A stretch of 64,000 nucleotides of DNA from Streptomyces sp. NBC_01439 (GCF_036227605.1 NZ_CP109487.1:5951501-6015500); one strand, 5' to 3'; shown: positions 22,965-31,170, numbered from the stretch's first letter. The notes: a model not told the origin generated them from the letters alone. Translations and numbers: made by a program.

Positions 22965-23789
22965 TCATGCGGCGGCTCCTTGTCCCGACCCTCCAAGCAA
23001 CTGCGGGCCGTCATCAAGGAGGCCGACATCAAAGAGCGCCTGGGCGTCACTGGCGAGTTTCTTGACAACTCCCGTGATCTTCTCGGCCCGTCGCTCGTTC
23101 TGCACCAGCCAGACGACTTTCGGGAAGACACCACGCCACTGTTGCTCCATGCCGCTTCGCCAGTAATCGATGTACCGCTGTGACTTCTTCTGGATGGTCG
23201 GCAGCGTCTCGGTGGTCAGGTCGACCTCGATGAAGCTGCTGTGCTCGATAGCCGCGTGAGCCAACCGCACGTAGGCGTCCGGCTTGATCTGCACCAGCTC
23301 GCCGCCGGGGCCGGTGAAGTGACGCCAGTTGGCCGGCTCGGCGTCGTAGGTCAGTAGTTCCGTCGAACCTTCCCGGTGTCGCTCGACCAGTTGAACGTAG
23401 AGTTCAGCGACGGCGAGCATGTGGTCTTGGAAGTAGGGTTTCGACTCCCAGACCCGGCGACGCCTGCCACCGAGCGGGCCGTCCGTGTCGATGACCGCTT
23501 GACCGAGCCCGCTCAACCCGTAGATGTAGCCGGACGATCCCGCCCGCACGCCCCCAATGATTCGAGAGAACCGCACCACGACACCGAGCTCACTAAGCCG
23601 GGTCATCATGAGCTGCGCGCGGCGCGTCCTTGCTGCTGGCGATCCATCCGTCACGGCCAGGCGGCGAATCTGGTCGAGACTGAGCAGCCGCACACGGTGC
23701 AGCGAAGCCAGCACCGCAAGGTCACGCGGGCTGAGCCGACGACGCAGCCGTTCCACCCGCGCCGCTGGGATGAGGGATGGCCTCACCAT
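22965..23789 (-). CDS. Replication-relaxation family protein (copy 2)
   Basis: 274 residues from ATG 23789 with GGGAG nine bases upstream; the frame is open to 24038, but those 83 codons overlap the ATPase gene and are shadow. Winged-helix N-terminus (LSPRDLAVLASLHRVRLLSL, then MMTRLSELGVVVR) and nuclease-like core (SFIEVDLTTETLPTIQKK, RYIDYW). It lies 103 bases after the second coupling ATPase, repeating the ATPase/replication-relaxation pairing of the first module. The two copies are clearly diverged, so this is not a recent duplication. Confidence 0.82.
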   Translation of the reverse strand: MVRPSLIPAARVERLRRRLSPRDLAVLASLHRVRLLSLDQIRRLAVTDGSPAARTRRAQLMMTRLSELGVVVRFSRIIGGVRAGSSGYIYGLSGLGQAVIDTDGPLGGRRRRVWESKPYFQDHMLAVAELYVQLVERHREGSTELLTYDAEPANWRHFTGPGGELVQIKPDAYVRLAHAAIEHSSFIEVDLTTETLPTIQKKSQRYIDYWRSGMEQQWRGVFPKVVWLVQNERRAEKITGVVKKLASDAQALFDVGLLDDGPQLLGGSGQGAAA

Positions 23790-23892
23790 GGGTGAACTCC
23801 CGTTGGTGAGAGTTTCTTTGGCGCGTACGTCCCAGCAACAGAGGCATACCGACCACCGCAACCGACGCGGAGCGAACCACGAGACGAAACCA

Positions 23893-26019
23893 TCACGCTG
23901 TCCTCCGTGGCTGCTGGCCAATTGGAGCGTCGGGCGTTGAGGATCGTCCTTGCCAGCGCCGCTGTAACTCGTCGTCCAGGCCGCCGCCGTCCACCCCGAA
24001 CCGCTGCGCGCTTTGGCGTCGTAGGTCGGTGGGATCACTGAGGGGTCGCGTGTCCGGCTGACGCGTACGGATAAGGAACGGTTCGCTTGGACGGCGGTTC
24101 ACCAGGACTTCGGCGTACGCCTCATGGCTACCGACGAGCGACAGATCACCGGCAGCGAGGCCGCCGCCGAGAACGCTCGCGAGCGTCGACGCGTCCTCGC
24201 TGCTGGGACGGAAGACCACACGGTTACGGGCGTTGGCGATGATCCCGGCCTTCATCTTCGGCGGGAGCTGACCCATGTGCTGATGCGCCACCGTGAGCCC
24301 GACACCAAGGCCGCGTGCCTGGGCGAACATGTCGCCGAGGTCTACGGGGAGCCGGAGGTACTGCTGTACCTCGTCTATGACAACCATGACCGCGTGTCGT
24401 TGGTTCGACGGAACCACCGCTCGCCGCTGCATGGCTTGCCAGAGCTGCGTCACCAGGAGCGCACCGATCATCTGGGATGTCTCCGCCCCGATGACGCCAG
24501 TGTTCAGGTTCACGAGCACGATGCGCGGACGTTGAAACAGCTCGTCCAACGTGAACTGCGGTCGAGCCTGACCGAGCAGTCTTCGGATGGCGGTACGACT
24601 CAAGAAAGCCCGGGTCTTGTTGAGTACCGGGCTGACGACTTGCTGACGTTCTGCCTCCGACAGACCGTCGTACCAAGAGAAGAAGGGAGCGAGGACAAGC
24701 GGGTCGTTGACGCTGGCGAGCACCCGTCGGCGGAAGGCTGCGTTGGTCAGCAGGACAGGAAGGTCAGCGAGCGTGCTCTGGTCGCCTCTCGCTAAGGCCA
24801 CCAGGGCGTGCATGAGAACGTCGCTACTCCGTGGCCCTAGCCCAGAGCCGTAGAGCTCGCGGAACAAGTGCAGCAGATGGTCGGCACGTTGCTCGGCGTC
24901 CTCGTGTGGTCCCGCCAGCGGGTTGAAGCCAACGACCTCGCCAGACGAACCCGGCTCGATGACCACCACATCCTTACGACGCTCCGCGGGGACGCCGGCC
25001 AGGGTCGCTTCTACGAGGTCACCTCGGGGTTCGAGGACGAAGACACTTCGGCCTGCCTGGATGTCGGCATGAAGCAGTTGGTTCAGGAGCGTGGACTTGC
25101 CGCTTCCCGTCGGGCCGACGACGTGCAGATGATGGCGGGCACTTTCCGTCGGCAGCGTCACCAGTTGGTCGCGCTGACTTGGGTGCAGGCCGGCGCCGAG
25201 GACGCGTGCGCCTGGTTGGTGCCGTCCTTCTCCCGGCACGAGGAGCGCGGAAGGTGCCGGGTACTGGCGGCCGTGGCCCGCGTGCCGTGACCCCGTCGCT
25301 TCTACCGGCCAGCCGACGACAGACGCCAGCTCGGCCATGTTGAGGACACCCGACCACCGATTATTCGTCGTGGCCTCGTCGAGCTGGTGGACGCTGCGGA
25401 CAGAGCCTCTGGTGATCCAAAGTTCTGCTCGGCTGCTGCTGACAAGCTGGAGCGCTTCGCCCAGTCGTCGGACGAGAAGACGAGTGGATTCAGCGTCACG
25501 AGCACGCGCGCCGATCCGGCCCCGGACAAGGAACAGCGGCTCGGCCGTCTTGAGCTTCCAGAGCCGCCGGTCGTCGGTAGTCTCCTGGGCGACGGCGACC
25601 AGGCCGAGGGCACGAGCGATGTTGAACGCTTCCGGCCTACGACGTCGAGACTGCTTCGGCCCGATGACCCACTGCAAGGCGATGGATTGCCCTCTACCGA
25701 GGGTGTTCATAATTTCGAGTAGTCCAGCGGTGACGCTGGCGGCCATGTCGGTACGCAAGGGGTCGGCGAGGTTCGACAACCTGACGTTGGCGACGACCAA
25801 TGGCGTTGGCCGGTCTGGTTGATCCAGCGGAACCAGCACCAGGCCGGGGAGCTGTGCCTGCATCTGGCCGGGCAGCCCGCCTGCTATGCGTTGGTCGAGG
25901 CCGACCAACCAGCGGATGTCTCGACCGGATGATGCCCGAATCTCAAGGGCGACCGCCGGCGTGCGCTTGAACCAGCCGACCAAGGGTCGGTAGGCCAGCG
26001 GTTGGAGTGCCTTGGTCAC
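23893..26019 (-). CDS. VirD4/TraG-like conjugative coupling ATPase (copy 2)
   Basis: 708 residues from the first canonical in-frame start (GTG 26019). P-loop VVGPTGSGKSTLL near 304, Walker B MVVIDEVQQYL near 530, LTVAHQHMGQLPPKM and NARNRVVFRPSSE. It parallels copy 1 throughout, including the N-terminus. Clear homology (FEIHFPHELAPADV against YRLNFPSDLDADQV) continues upstream of 26019, where the frame is open to 26148 but has no ATG, GTG or TTG. A good AGGAGG-ACTA-ATG at 26139-26127 is one base out of frame. The true N-terminus is therefore longer, and either an indel or an unusual start is involved. Confidence 0.85.
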   Translation of the reverse strand: MTKALQPLAYRPLVGWFKRTPAVALEIRASSGRDIRWLVGLDQRIAGGLPGQMQAQLPGLVLVPLDQPDRPTPLVVANVRLSNLADPLRTDMAASVTAGLLEIMNTLGRGQSIALQWVIGPKQSRRRRPEAFNIARALGLVAVAQETTDDRRLWKLKTAEPLFLVRGRIGARARDAESTRLLVRRLGEALQLVSSSRAELWITRGSVRSVHQLDEATTNNRWSGVLNMAELASVVGWPVEATGSRHAGHGRQYPAPSALLVPGEGRHQPGARVLGAGLHPSQRDQLVTLPTESARHHLHVVGPTGSGKSTLLNQLLHADIQAGRSVFVLEPRGDLVEATLAGVPAERRKDVVVIEPGSSGEVVGFNPLAGPHEDAEQRADHLLHLFRELYGSGLGPRSSDVLMHALVALARGDQSTLADLPVLLTNAAFRRRVLASVNDPLVLAPFFSWYDGLSEAERQQVVSPVLNKTRAFLSRTAIRRLLGQARPQFTLDELFQRPRIVLVNLNTGVIGAETSQMIGALLVTQLWQAMQRRAVVPSNQRHAVMVVIDEVQQYLRLPVDLGDMFAQARGLGVGLTVAHQHMGQLPPKMKAGIIANARNRVVFRPSSEDASTLASVLGGGLAAGDLSLVGSHEAYAEVLVNRRPSEPFLIRTRQPDTRPLSDPTDLRRQSAQRFGVDGGGLDDELQRRWQGRSSTPDAPIGQQPRRTA

Positions 26020-26462
26020 GTCGGCCGGGGCCAGCTCGTGGGGGAAGTGAATCTCGAACCAGGCGAGGCCGGAGTGATCCGGTGGTCCTGTTCGCTTGGT
26101 GGTGGGGTTTAGTGAATCAGTCTTGTCATTAGTCCTCCTATCTCGTTTCTAAAATCTGGGGTGCACAAAGCAAGACCAACGCTCGGTGAGTGCTGGTTGC
26201 TTGCAGTATGGCTGCTCGGCTTGTCGTGGGAGTGAGTGACCGCGTGTGGTCGGGTTTGCTCCTTTATTCCACTATGGGGAATGGGTGCGAGGTATTCAAT
26301 GACTTTGGCGCAGATTACAACACCGAAGAGAATGTCTACGGCAGGGGTGGGTGTGCCAATGAGACGCAACCCCAATCGCTATATTTTCACGAGTAACTGA
26401 GGATTGAGGGTGAAGTTCGGTCGTTTAAGAAGGGGGATCCATCTCGGAGAGGGTAGGTCACC
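26020..26462. other. Gap upstream of the second coupling ATPase
   Basis: 443 bases. 26020-26148 is very probably the missing N-terminal coding part of the ATPase (see that entry). The out-of-frame ATG at 26129 gives only six codons (MTRLIH). From 26150 to 26460 the sequence is AT-richer, and the 88-codon minus-strand frame there has no family features. I see no other gene. Confidence 0.5.
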
Positions 26463-26693
26463 CTACCTGCCAAGTCCCCGAAAAACATCACTCAGCACAT
26501 CCCTCACGCTCGCTCCTTGAGCTATCCGAACCCCATTCACGCCAACCACAACACCTATGGCTGCAAGAATAATAAACCCTCCCACGTCGATCCAGTCTGG
26601 GGATTGCAGTATGAGCGGCAGAGCGAAGAAAATAACAGCCAAACCGGTGGCAGTTAAGATAATGCTGAGAATTATTCTACTTAGAACCTTCAT
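26463..26693 (-). CDS. Small two-helix membrane protein
   Basis: 76 residues from ATG 26693 (TTG 26705 gives four more). Two hydrophobic segments (IILTATGLAVIFFALPLIL and GGFIILAAIGVVVGV) and a short basic end. Encoded upstream of the second coupling ATPase, as the 52-residue two-helix protein is upstream of the first, so it may be that ATPase's membrane partner. A 12-G tract lies 31 bases before its start. Confidence 0.6.
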   Translation of the reverse strand: MKVLSRIILSIILTATGLAVIFFALPLILQSPDWIDVGGFIILAAIGVVVGVNGVRIAQGASVRDVLSDVFRGLGR

Positions 26694-26716
26694 GATGATT
26701 TCCAATATTTCTGCGG

Positions 26717-26752
26717 TTGTCCGCCCCCCCCCCCCGAAGAGGAGGCGGACAA
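26717..26752 (-). terminator. Hairpin with a 12-base C/G homopolymer in its loop
   Basis: TTGTCCGCC (26717-26725) pairs with GGCGGACAA (26744-26752). The C run at 26724-26735 (G on the gene strand) overlaps the arm and loop. It lies between the end of the 26777 gene and the start of the 26693 gene, so it can end the first and influence the second. Confidence 0.6.
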
Positions 26753-26776
26753 CCTGTAGGGACCTAGGTATAGGTG

Positions 26777-27103
26777 CTAGCCCTGTCGACCCGAGCCGCC
26801 ACGCTGGCGACCCTTGTAGGTCGTGTCCCGACGTTGACCGCGCGCCTGGTTGGCGCGTCGGTTCTCGGCCTGGGAGTCCACGTAGTTGCCCTGCGTGTTG
26901 GTGCTGTTCTGCGCGGGCTCCTGATACGCCTGTGCGCCTGTGACGATCATTCCGGCGGCCAGCCCCGCACCCTGCGCAGCTGAGCGGAGACGACCATCAC
27001 GCGACTGAGCTTCACGAGCCCTTCGCGCAGCCTTACGCCGCTCGTACTCAACAGGATTGAATAGCGCCATGGCGAAGTCGCCTAGAGCTTCCCCAAAACC
27101 CAT
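26777..27103 (-). CDS. Small basic protein of the second transfer module
   Basis: 108 residues. MGFGEALGDFAMALFNPVEY, then a basic helix (RRKAARRAREAQSRD), a short hydrophobic stretch (AAGMIVTGA) and an Arg/Gln/Asn-rich disordered end. It is analogous in place to the small basic and coiled-coil proteins before the first coupling ATPase. Function unknown. Confidence 0.6.
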   Translation of the reverse strand: MGFGEALGDFAMALFNPVEYERRKAARRAREAQSRDGRLRSAAQGAGLAAGMIVTGAQAYQEPAQNSTNTQGNYVDSQAENRRANQARGQRRDTTYKGRQRGGSGRQG

Positions 27104-27406
27104 GCGGGTTCACATCCATCTCTGCGATTTCTCGCGGACGGGTTGGATTTAGCAAGATTCACGCAGCTCATTGCCTTGATATCGGATCGAGGCGAGCGGC
27201 ATTACAGATGTAGCCTATAGATTCAACATCTGTTCTCACTGGGAGTGGATTATGGGATATGTCGGACTATATTGCAAGCGTGAGCGAAATGATAAGTTAG
27301 TTCGAATGACTGGATTGATAAACCCCCGCCCCGATGACCCATGTAGGTCACCAGGACGGGGGTTTCCGCATCTACCGGGAGCGTTGGTAGATGCGGAGTT
27401 GAGGGG
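27104..27406. other. Gap with two hairpins
   Basis: 303 bases. CGCATCTACC / GGTAGATGCG (27367-27395, 10 bp perfect) and AAACCCCCG / CGGGGGTTT (27320-27365) lie in tandem just after the stop of the 27407 gene and probably terminate it. The remainder is AT-rich with no supported gene and may contain the promoter for the 27103 gene. Confidence 0.6.
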
Positions 27407-27730
27407 TTAGCCGCCGTTACCGACGCGGGTTCCAGGGACGCGGCCACGGGTGCCGCGTGCATCCCTCAGAACCTTCGGCATGTCGGTGGCGGCCTTATTG
27501 AACTCCTCAAGCGGGACGTACGCGTCACGCTTGGTGTTGTCCGGCATCGTGATTTCGAGAATCACGAGATCGGCGCTGGTGTCCGTGAACGCCTTGAGTT
27601 CGGGTACGAGCACGTCCAGCGCCTTGGGCTGGTCGATGTCCGGGTGCTGCCGGACAACGACGGCCGCAAACTGCTTGTCGTCGCCCTGCTTACCGCTGAG
27701 GTCTGAGACCTTCTGGCTCACGATTGCCAT
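27407..27730 (-). CDS. Hypothetical small protein
   Basis: 107 residues, ATG 27730 after GGAG. FAAVVVRQHPDIDQPKALDV and DLVILEITMPDNTKRDAYVP suggest an alpha/beta fold; the last 15 residues are Gly/Arg-rich. It is followed by a pair of terminator hairpins, so it is a single-gene unit with strong expression control. I do not recognise the family. Confidence 0.6.
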   Translation of the reverse strand: MAIVSQKVSDLSGKQGDDKQFAAVVVRQHPDIDQPKALDVLVPELKAFTDTSADLVILEITMPDNTKRDAYVPLEEFNKAATDMPKVLRDARGTRGRVPGTRVGNGG

Positions 27731-27873
27731 TTCTGCTCCACTCGGTTGTTTGGTTCTCGGTCGAGGCTTGTTCCTCGGCCGTACTTCTATTTAGCCAAAA
27801 TGAACTGGTGGAGGGCTTGAGGAGTTTGGTCGGTGGAGTTTGGGAGTGGTTGATATATAATTAAGGCAGAGAA

Positions 27874-28107
27874 ATGTCTATGACAGCCAAGCAAGAAAGA
27901 ACGTCAGCGCCTTTGATCCAGCAGCCGGCCAGCAAGGTCGAGCTGTTTCAAAGTGTGGCGGGCACAAAAAAATCCAGCCCCGCACCGACAGCGGTGCAGG
28001 ACTGGATTGATGCGCAGCTAGCGAATGCGCCGGAGCTTACGGCAGGTCAGTTGAAGAGGATCGGCGCTATCCTTGGCGGTGCACCACTTGAAGACGCTCA
28101 GGATTAA
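27874..28107 (+). CDS. Small hypothetical protein convergent with the serine recombinase
   Basis: 77 residues, ATG after AAGGCAGAGAA. Disordered N-terminus (KQERTSAPLIQQPASK) and helical end (AVQDWIDAQLANAPELTAGQ). Its last 41 bases overlap the last codons of the recombinase on the other strand. The location next to the recombinase would suit a recombination directionality factor, but no sequence feature proves this. Confidence 0.5.
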   Translation: MSMTAKQERTSAPLIQQPASKVELFQSVAGTKKSSPAPTAVQDWIDAQLANAPELTAGQLKRIGAILGGAPLEDAQD

Positions 28108-29644
28108 ACCGGTTGCTTCCCTTGGTGGCGGGCATCAAGATGATCGCCTCGAACATCTGAGCCGCGATGGCTCGCCGCTGTTCTACTTCCAAGCTCGGCC
28201 ACGTCTCGACCATGTTGGTTGACTTCGGCGCGGCATGCTTCTTGGCGTAGGCGGTGCGCTCCTTGACGAGTACCGCGATAGCCGCTTCTTTCTTCCGTAC
28301 CTCTGGCCAGATGTGCGGCCCCATGTCGGAGTTCTCTTTGAACTGGGCCAAGAGGTTTACCTTGGCGGCGTTGAGTGCCTTGAGCTCATCAGCCTTCGGC
28401 CACGGCTGGGTTTCGACCTCGATGCGCTGTGCTTCGAGTCGGGCAAAGATGAGCTTGGTTACCAGCGCATCAATCGCGTTGCCTGAGCCGCAGGCTTTGC
28501 CGCATCCGCCGTCGTTGACCTTGCAGGCGTAGTCGAAGCGTCCACTACCCTTGGCGTTTCCCGACAGCTTCTTTCCGCAGCTCCCACACCGGATGATGTG
28601 CGAGAGCATGTACTTGAGTTTCCCGATGTTGACGTGTCCTTCTGGACGGTCGGGGCCTGCCAGTAGCGCCACGACGGAATGCCAGGTGTGCTCATCCAAG
28701 ATGGCCGGGTACTGGCCCTTGACCGGGTTGCCTTGGTCGTCGGTGAGGTAGCGCGTGTGGTGCGGCTGATCCATCGGGCCATGCACCCGATACCCGACCA
28801 TGCGGGGCGACGTCATCATGAGGACGAACGTCCTACGGCTCCAGGGATTGCCCTTGGTGGTGAGCCTTCCCGCCGCGTTCCACTTGCGGATGATGGTTGA
28901 AGCCTTCACGCCAGCGAGCAACATACGAGCTGCTGCCTTGATCTGCCACGCTTCCTTGTCGATGATGGTGCGCTTGTCATCCGCCCATCCAAAGGCGCGG
29001 TTGCCACCAACCGGGATGCCCCGGAGGGCACGCGAGAGGTGACTGTCCCTCAGCCGACGTGACGTGTCGGTGGATGAACTGGCGCGGGCGTTCAGGACGT
29101 AGCGTGCCGCAGAACGACCGTTGTCCGTCAGGAGGTCGAGCGATCCACGGATGTCGAGGATCGGGCGGTGGTAGTACTGCACCACCTCGATGGCGTCTTC
29201 AAGGTGGCGGTGGTCGCGGGTGAGACGGTCGATGTCATAGACGACCGAGCCATCTACGTGGGTGGTCTTGCCGAACCCCTCGGCGGGGGTGAAGTGCTCC
29301 GATTCAGTGGATGCCTTCTTGAGGTCGCCGAGCATCCCCTCAAACACCGGGCGGATGACGCGGTAGATGTAACTACCGTCTTCCTGCTTGATGCGCTTCT
29401 TTTTCCACGCCGAGGTGTCAGGCTCGTCGTAGGTGCCGACGTAGGTGCCGCCCCGAGATTCGACGTACTTGCGGCAGAGCGCCTCTTGTTCGTTGCGGTT
29501 GTTGATGTCCCCACCGGTGAGCGGAAGACCGGACGTTTCACGGTCAGGGTGGGTTTCGAAGGACAGTCGAACCAATCCGGCGATATTGAGGCCGGTGAGG
29601 TCGCCCCTGTGGACGCGCTCGATGATGTTCGGTTGTGACTGCAC
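28067..29644 (-). CDS. Large serine recombinase (element integrase)
   Basis: 525 residues from GTG 29644, with GGAG nine bases upstream. Catalytic domain opens LVRLSFETH (Ser28 nucleophile) and contains YDIDRLTRDHRHLEDAIE with the conserved DRLtR. The recombinase domain follows (SHLSRALRGIPVGGNRAFGW), then a zinc ribbon (RCGSCGKKLSG plus YACKVNDGGCGKACG, about 350-390) and a coiled-coil C-terminus. Length and layout are those of phage-type integrases such as those of phiC31 or TG1. It lies 50 bases from the right junction, the usual place beside attP, and is the enzyme that placed the element in the ABC transporter gene. Confidence 0.93.
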   Translation of the reverse strand: MQSQPNIIERVHRGDLTGLNIAGLVRLSFETHPDRETSGLPLTGGDINNRNEQEALCRKYVESRGGTYVGTYDEPDTSAWKKKRIKQEDGSYIYRVIRPVFEGMLGDLKKASTESEHFTPAEGFGKTTHVDGSVVYDIDRLTRDHRHLEDAIEVVQYYHRPILDIRGSLDLLTDNGRSAARYVLNARASSSTDTSRRLRDSHLSRALRGIPVGGNRAFGWADDKRTIIDKEAWQIKAAARMLLAGVKASTIIRKWNAAGRLTTKGNPWSRRTFVLMMTSPRMVGYRVHGPMDQPHHTRYLTDDQGNPVKGQYPAILDEHTWHSVVALLAGPDRPEGHVNIGKLKYMLSHIIRCGSCGKKLSGNAKGSGRFDYACKVNDGGCGKACGSGNAIDALVTKLIFARLEAQRIEVETQPWPKADELKALNAAKVNLLAQFKENSDMGPHIWPEVRKKEAAIAVLVKERTAYAKKHAAPKSTNMVETWPSLEVEQRRAIAAQMFEAIILMPATKGSNRFNPERLQVVHRQG

Positions 29645-29720
29645 TGCGTGATCTCCTGTTACTCATTGTAACATTGATCACATCGTTTGAGATACTGCTG
29701 TGGGCAGCGCACGACGCTGT
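29645..29720. other. Right attachment site region (attR) and nested dyad
   Basis: The serine recombinase start lies at 29644, and host ABC ATPase coding sequence begins at about 29697 (GQRTTLWWDLP frame). A nested dyad TGATC-N3-TGTTAC-N5-GTAACA-N2-GATCA occupies 29649-29680 and covers the recombinase ribosome binding site, so it may be an integrase half-site, an operator, or both. The exact crossover bases cannot be fixed without the left end. Confidence 0.7.
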
Positions 29721-30379
29721 GGTGGGACCTCCCGCTGAAGGACTCGTACGGGCTGATGCGGCGGCTGTACCGGGTGCCGAGGGCGCGGTTCGAGGAGAAC
29801 CTGGAGCGCTGCGTGGAGCGGCTCGACCTGGCCGATTTGTTGGACGTGCCGGTACGGCAGTTGTCGCTGGGGCAGCGGATGCGCGGGGACATCGCGGCGG
29901 CGCTGCTGCACGACCCGGAGGTGCTGTACCTGGACGAGCCGACGATCGGGCTCGACGTGGTGAGCAAGGCGAAGGTACGGGGTTTCCTGCGGCAGCTGAA
30001 CGAGGAACTCGGCACGACCGTGCTCCTCACCACGCACGACCTCCAGGACATCGAGCAGCTGTGCGAGCGGGTGATGGTGATCGACCACGGGCGGTTGATG
30101 TACGACGGGCCGCTGGGCGGGCTGCACGAGGCGGGGTCGGCGGGGGAGAGCGAGCGGACGCTCGTGGTGGACCTGGAGCGGGAGCTCGCGCCGATCAGTG
30201 TGGCGGGGGCGCGGGTGGTGAAGGTGGAGGGGCCGCGGCAGTGGCTGGCGTTCCCGGCGGGGGCGTCGGCGGCGCCGCTGGTTGCGGCGGTTGCGGCGGA
30301 CTACCCGCTGGTGGACCTGTCGGTACGTGAGCCGGACATCGAGGACGTGATCGCGCGGATGTACGCGGGACGCGGCTGA
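29698..30379 (+). pseudogene. ABC transporter ATPase, 3' part, interrupted by the element
   Basis: C-terminal about 227 residues of an ABC-2 type ATP-binding protein: GQRTTLWWDLPLKDSYGLM at the Q-loop, signature LSLGQRMRGDIAAAL, Walker B VLYLDEPTIGLD and LLTTHDLQDIEQLCERV with the H-loop. The Walker A half is missing; it should lie left of the element, outside this window. A TTG at 29687 could start translation, but the product would lack the P-loop and be inactive. Family members export drugs or viologen-like compounds together with ABC-2 permeases. Confidence 0.9.
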
Positions 30380-30487
30380 CGCTTCCCGGAGTCCCCGCCC
30401 GCATCAGGGGAAAGCCGGGGAAGATCCGGGGCGATCTCAGGGGCTCGGCCATACAACTCCCCGACGAACCTGCATAGTCTGGTCCGC

Positions 30488-31150
30488 ATGAGTGACGAGC
30501 GGCCGGAGAAGCCGTTGCCGGAGCTGAGGGCGTCGGACGCCGACCGGGACCGGGTGGTGGAGCGTCTGCGGGACGCCGTCGCCGAGGGCCGGCTGGACAT
30601 GGAGGAGTTCGAGGAGCGGCTCGACGCGGCGTACAAGTCGCGGACGTACGCGGAACTGGAACCGCTGACGCGGGACCTGCCGGCGCCGGCCGGCGGGCCG
30701 GTGGGCGGGCCGGTGGCTGCGCCGACGGCGGCGGCCGAGCCCTGGACGGGCCGGATCGGCGGCGGAGGCAGCTCGGCGACGGCCGTCGCGGTCATGTCGG
30801 GCTTCCAGCGCAAGGGCCGGTGGACGGTGCCGGCGCGGTTCGACGCGGTGGCGTTCTGGGGCGGCGGGGAGCTGGACCTGCGCGAGGCGGACTTCGCACA
30901 GCGCGAGGTGGTGATCAACTGCGTCGCGATCATGGGCGGCATCGAGATCACGGTGCCGCCGGGGGTGGAACTGGACGTCCGGGGCTTCGGCTTCATGGGC
31001 GCCTTCGACCAGCGCGACAACCCGGGCCCGTTCGAGCCGGGCGCGCCGCGGGTGGTCGTGACGGGCTTCGCCTTCTGGGGCGGCGTGGAGATCAAGGTCA
31101 AGCAGCGCAAACGCCGCCTGGGCGGCCCGTCCCTCCGCAAGGAGCTGTAG
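30488..31150 (+). CDS. DUF1707 (SHOCT-like) domain protein
   Basis: 220 residues. The N-terminal DUF1707 signature (RASDADRDRVVERLRDAVAEG, then LDMEEFEERLDAAYKSRTYA) is followed by a Pro/Gly linker and a C-terminal beta-solenoid like that of LiaF-type cell-envelope stress proteins (FDAVAFWGGGELDLREADF, CVAIMGGIEITVP, GFAFWGGVEIKV repeats). There is no membrane helix in this member. It is a common streptomycete protein of unknown exact role, presumably linked to envelope stress. Confidence 0.9.
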   Translation: MSDERPEKPLPELRASDADRDRVVERLRDAVAEGRLDMEEFEERLDAAYKSRTYAELEPLTRDLPAPAGGPVGGPVAAPTAAAEPWTGRIGGGGSSATAVAVMSGFQRKGRWTVPARFDAVAFWGGGELDLREADFAQREVVINCVAIMGGIEITVPPGVELDVRGFGFMGAFDQRDNPGPFEPGAPRVVVTGFAFWGGVEIKVKQRKRRLGGPSLRKEL

Positions 31151-31170
31151 CCCTTCGACTCCCGCCGGGG

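Larger units (their letters stand above)
1..29697. mobile_element. Integrated conjugative-type element (right part)
   Basis: The region carries a large serine recombinase at its right edge, a tyrosine integrase with excisionase, two VirD4/TraG-like coupling ATPases, two replication-relaxation proteins, several small membrane proteins and two recognisable anti-phage systems. Its GC is visibly lower than the sequence to the right. At about 29,697 the reading frame of a host ABC transporter ATPase begins mid-protein, which marks the right junction. The left junction is outside the window. No FtsK-like TraB and no clear Rep initiator are visible, so this is not a textbook pSAM2-type element. It could also be a composite of two elements, as argued in the findings. 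Confidence 0.85.

Noticed and set aside
22965..24038. Longer form of replication-relaxation copy 2 starting at 24038
   Set aside because: The extra 83 codons overlap the ATPase gene and look like shadow; ATG 23789 has a good ribosome binding site.
26109..26375. 88-codon minus-strand frame upstream of coupling ATPase copy 2
   Set aside because: Composition unlike coding sequence; only its last six codons have a good ribosome binding site, discussed as a frameshift candidate.
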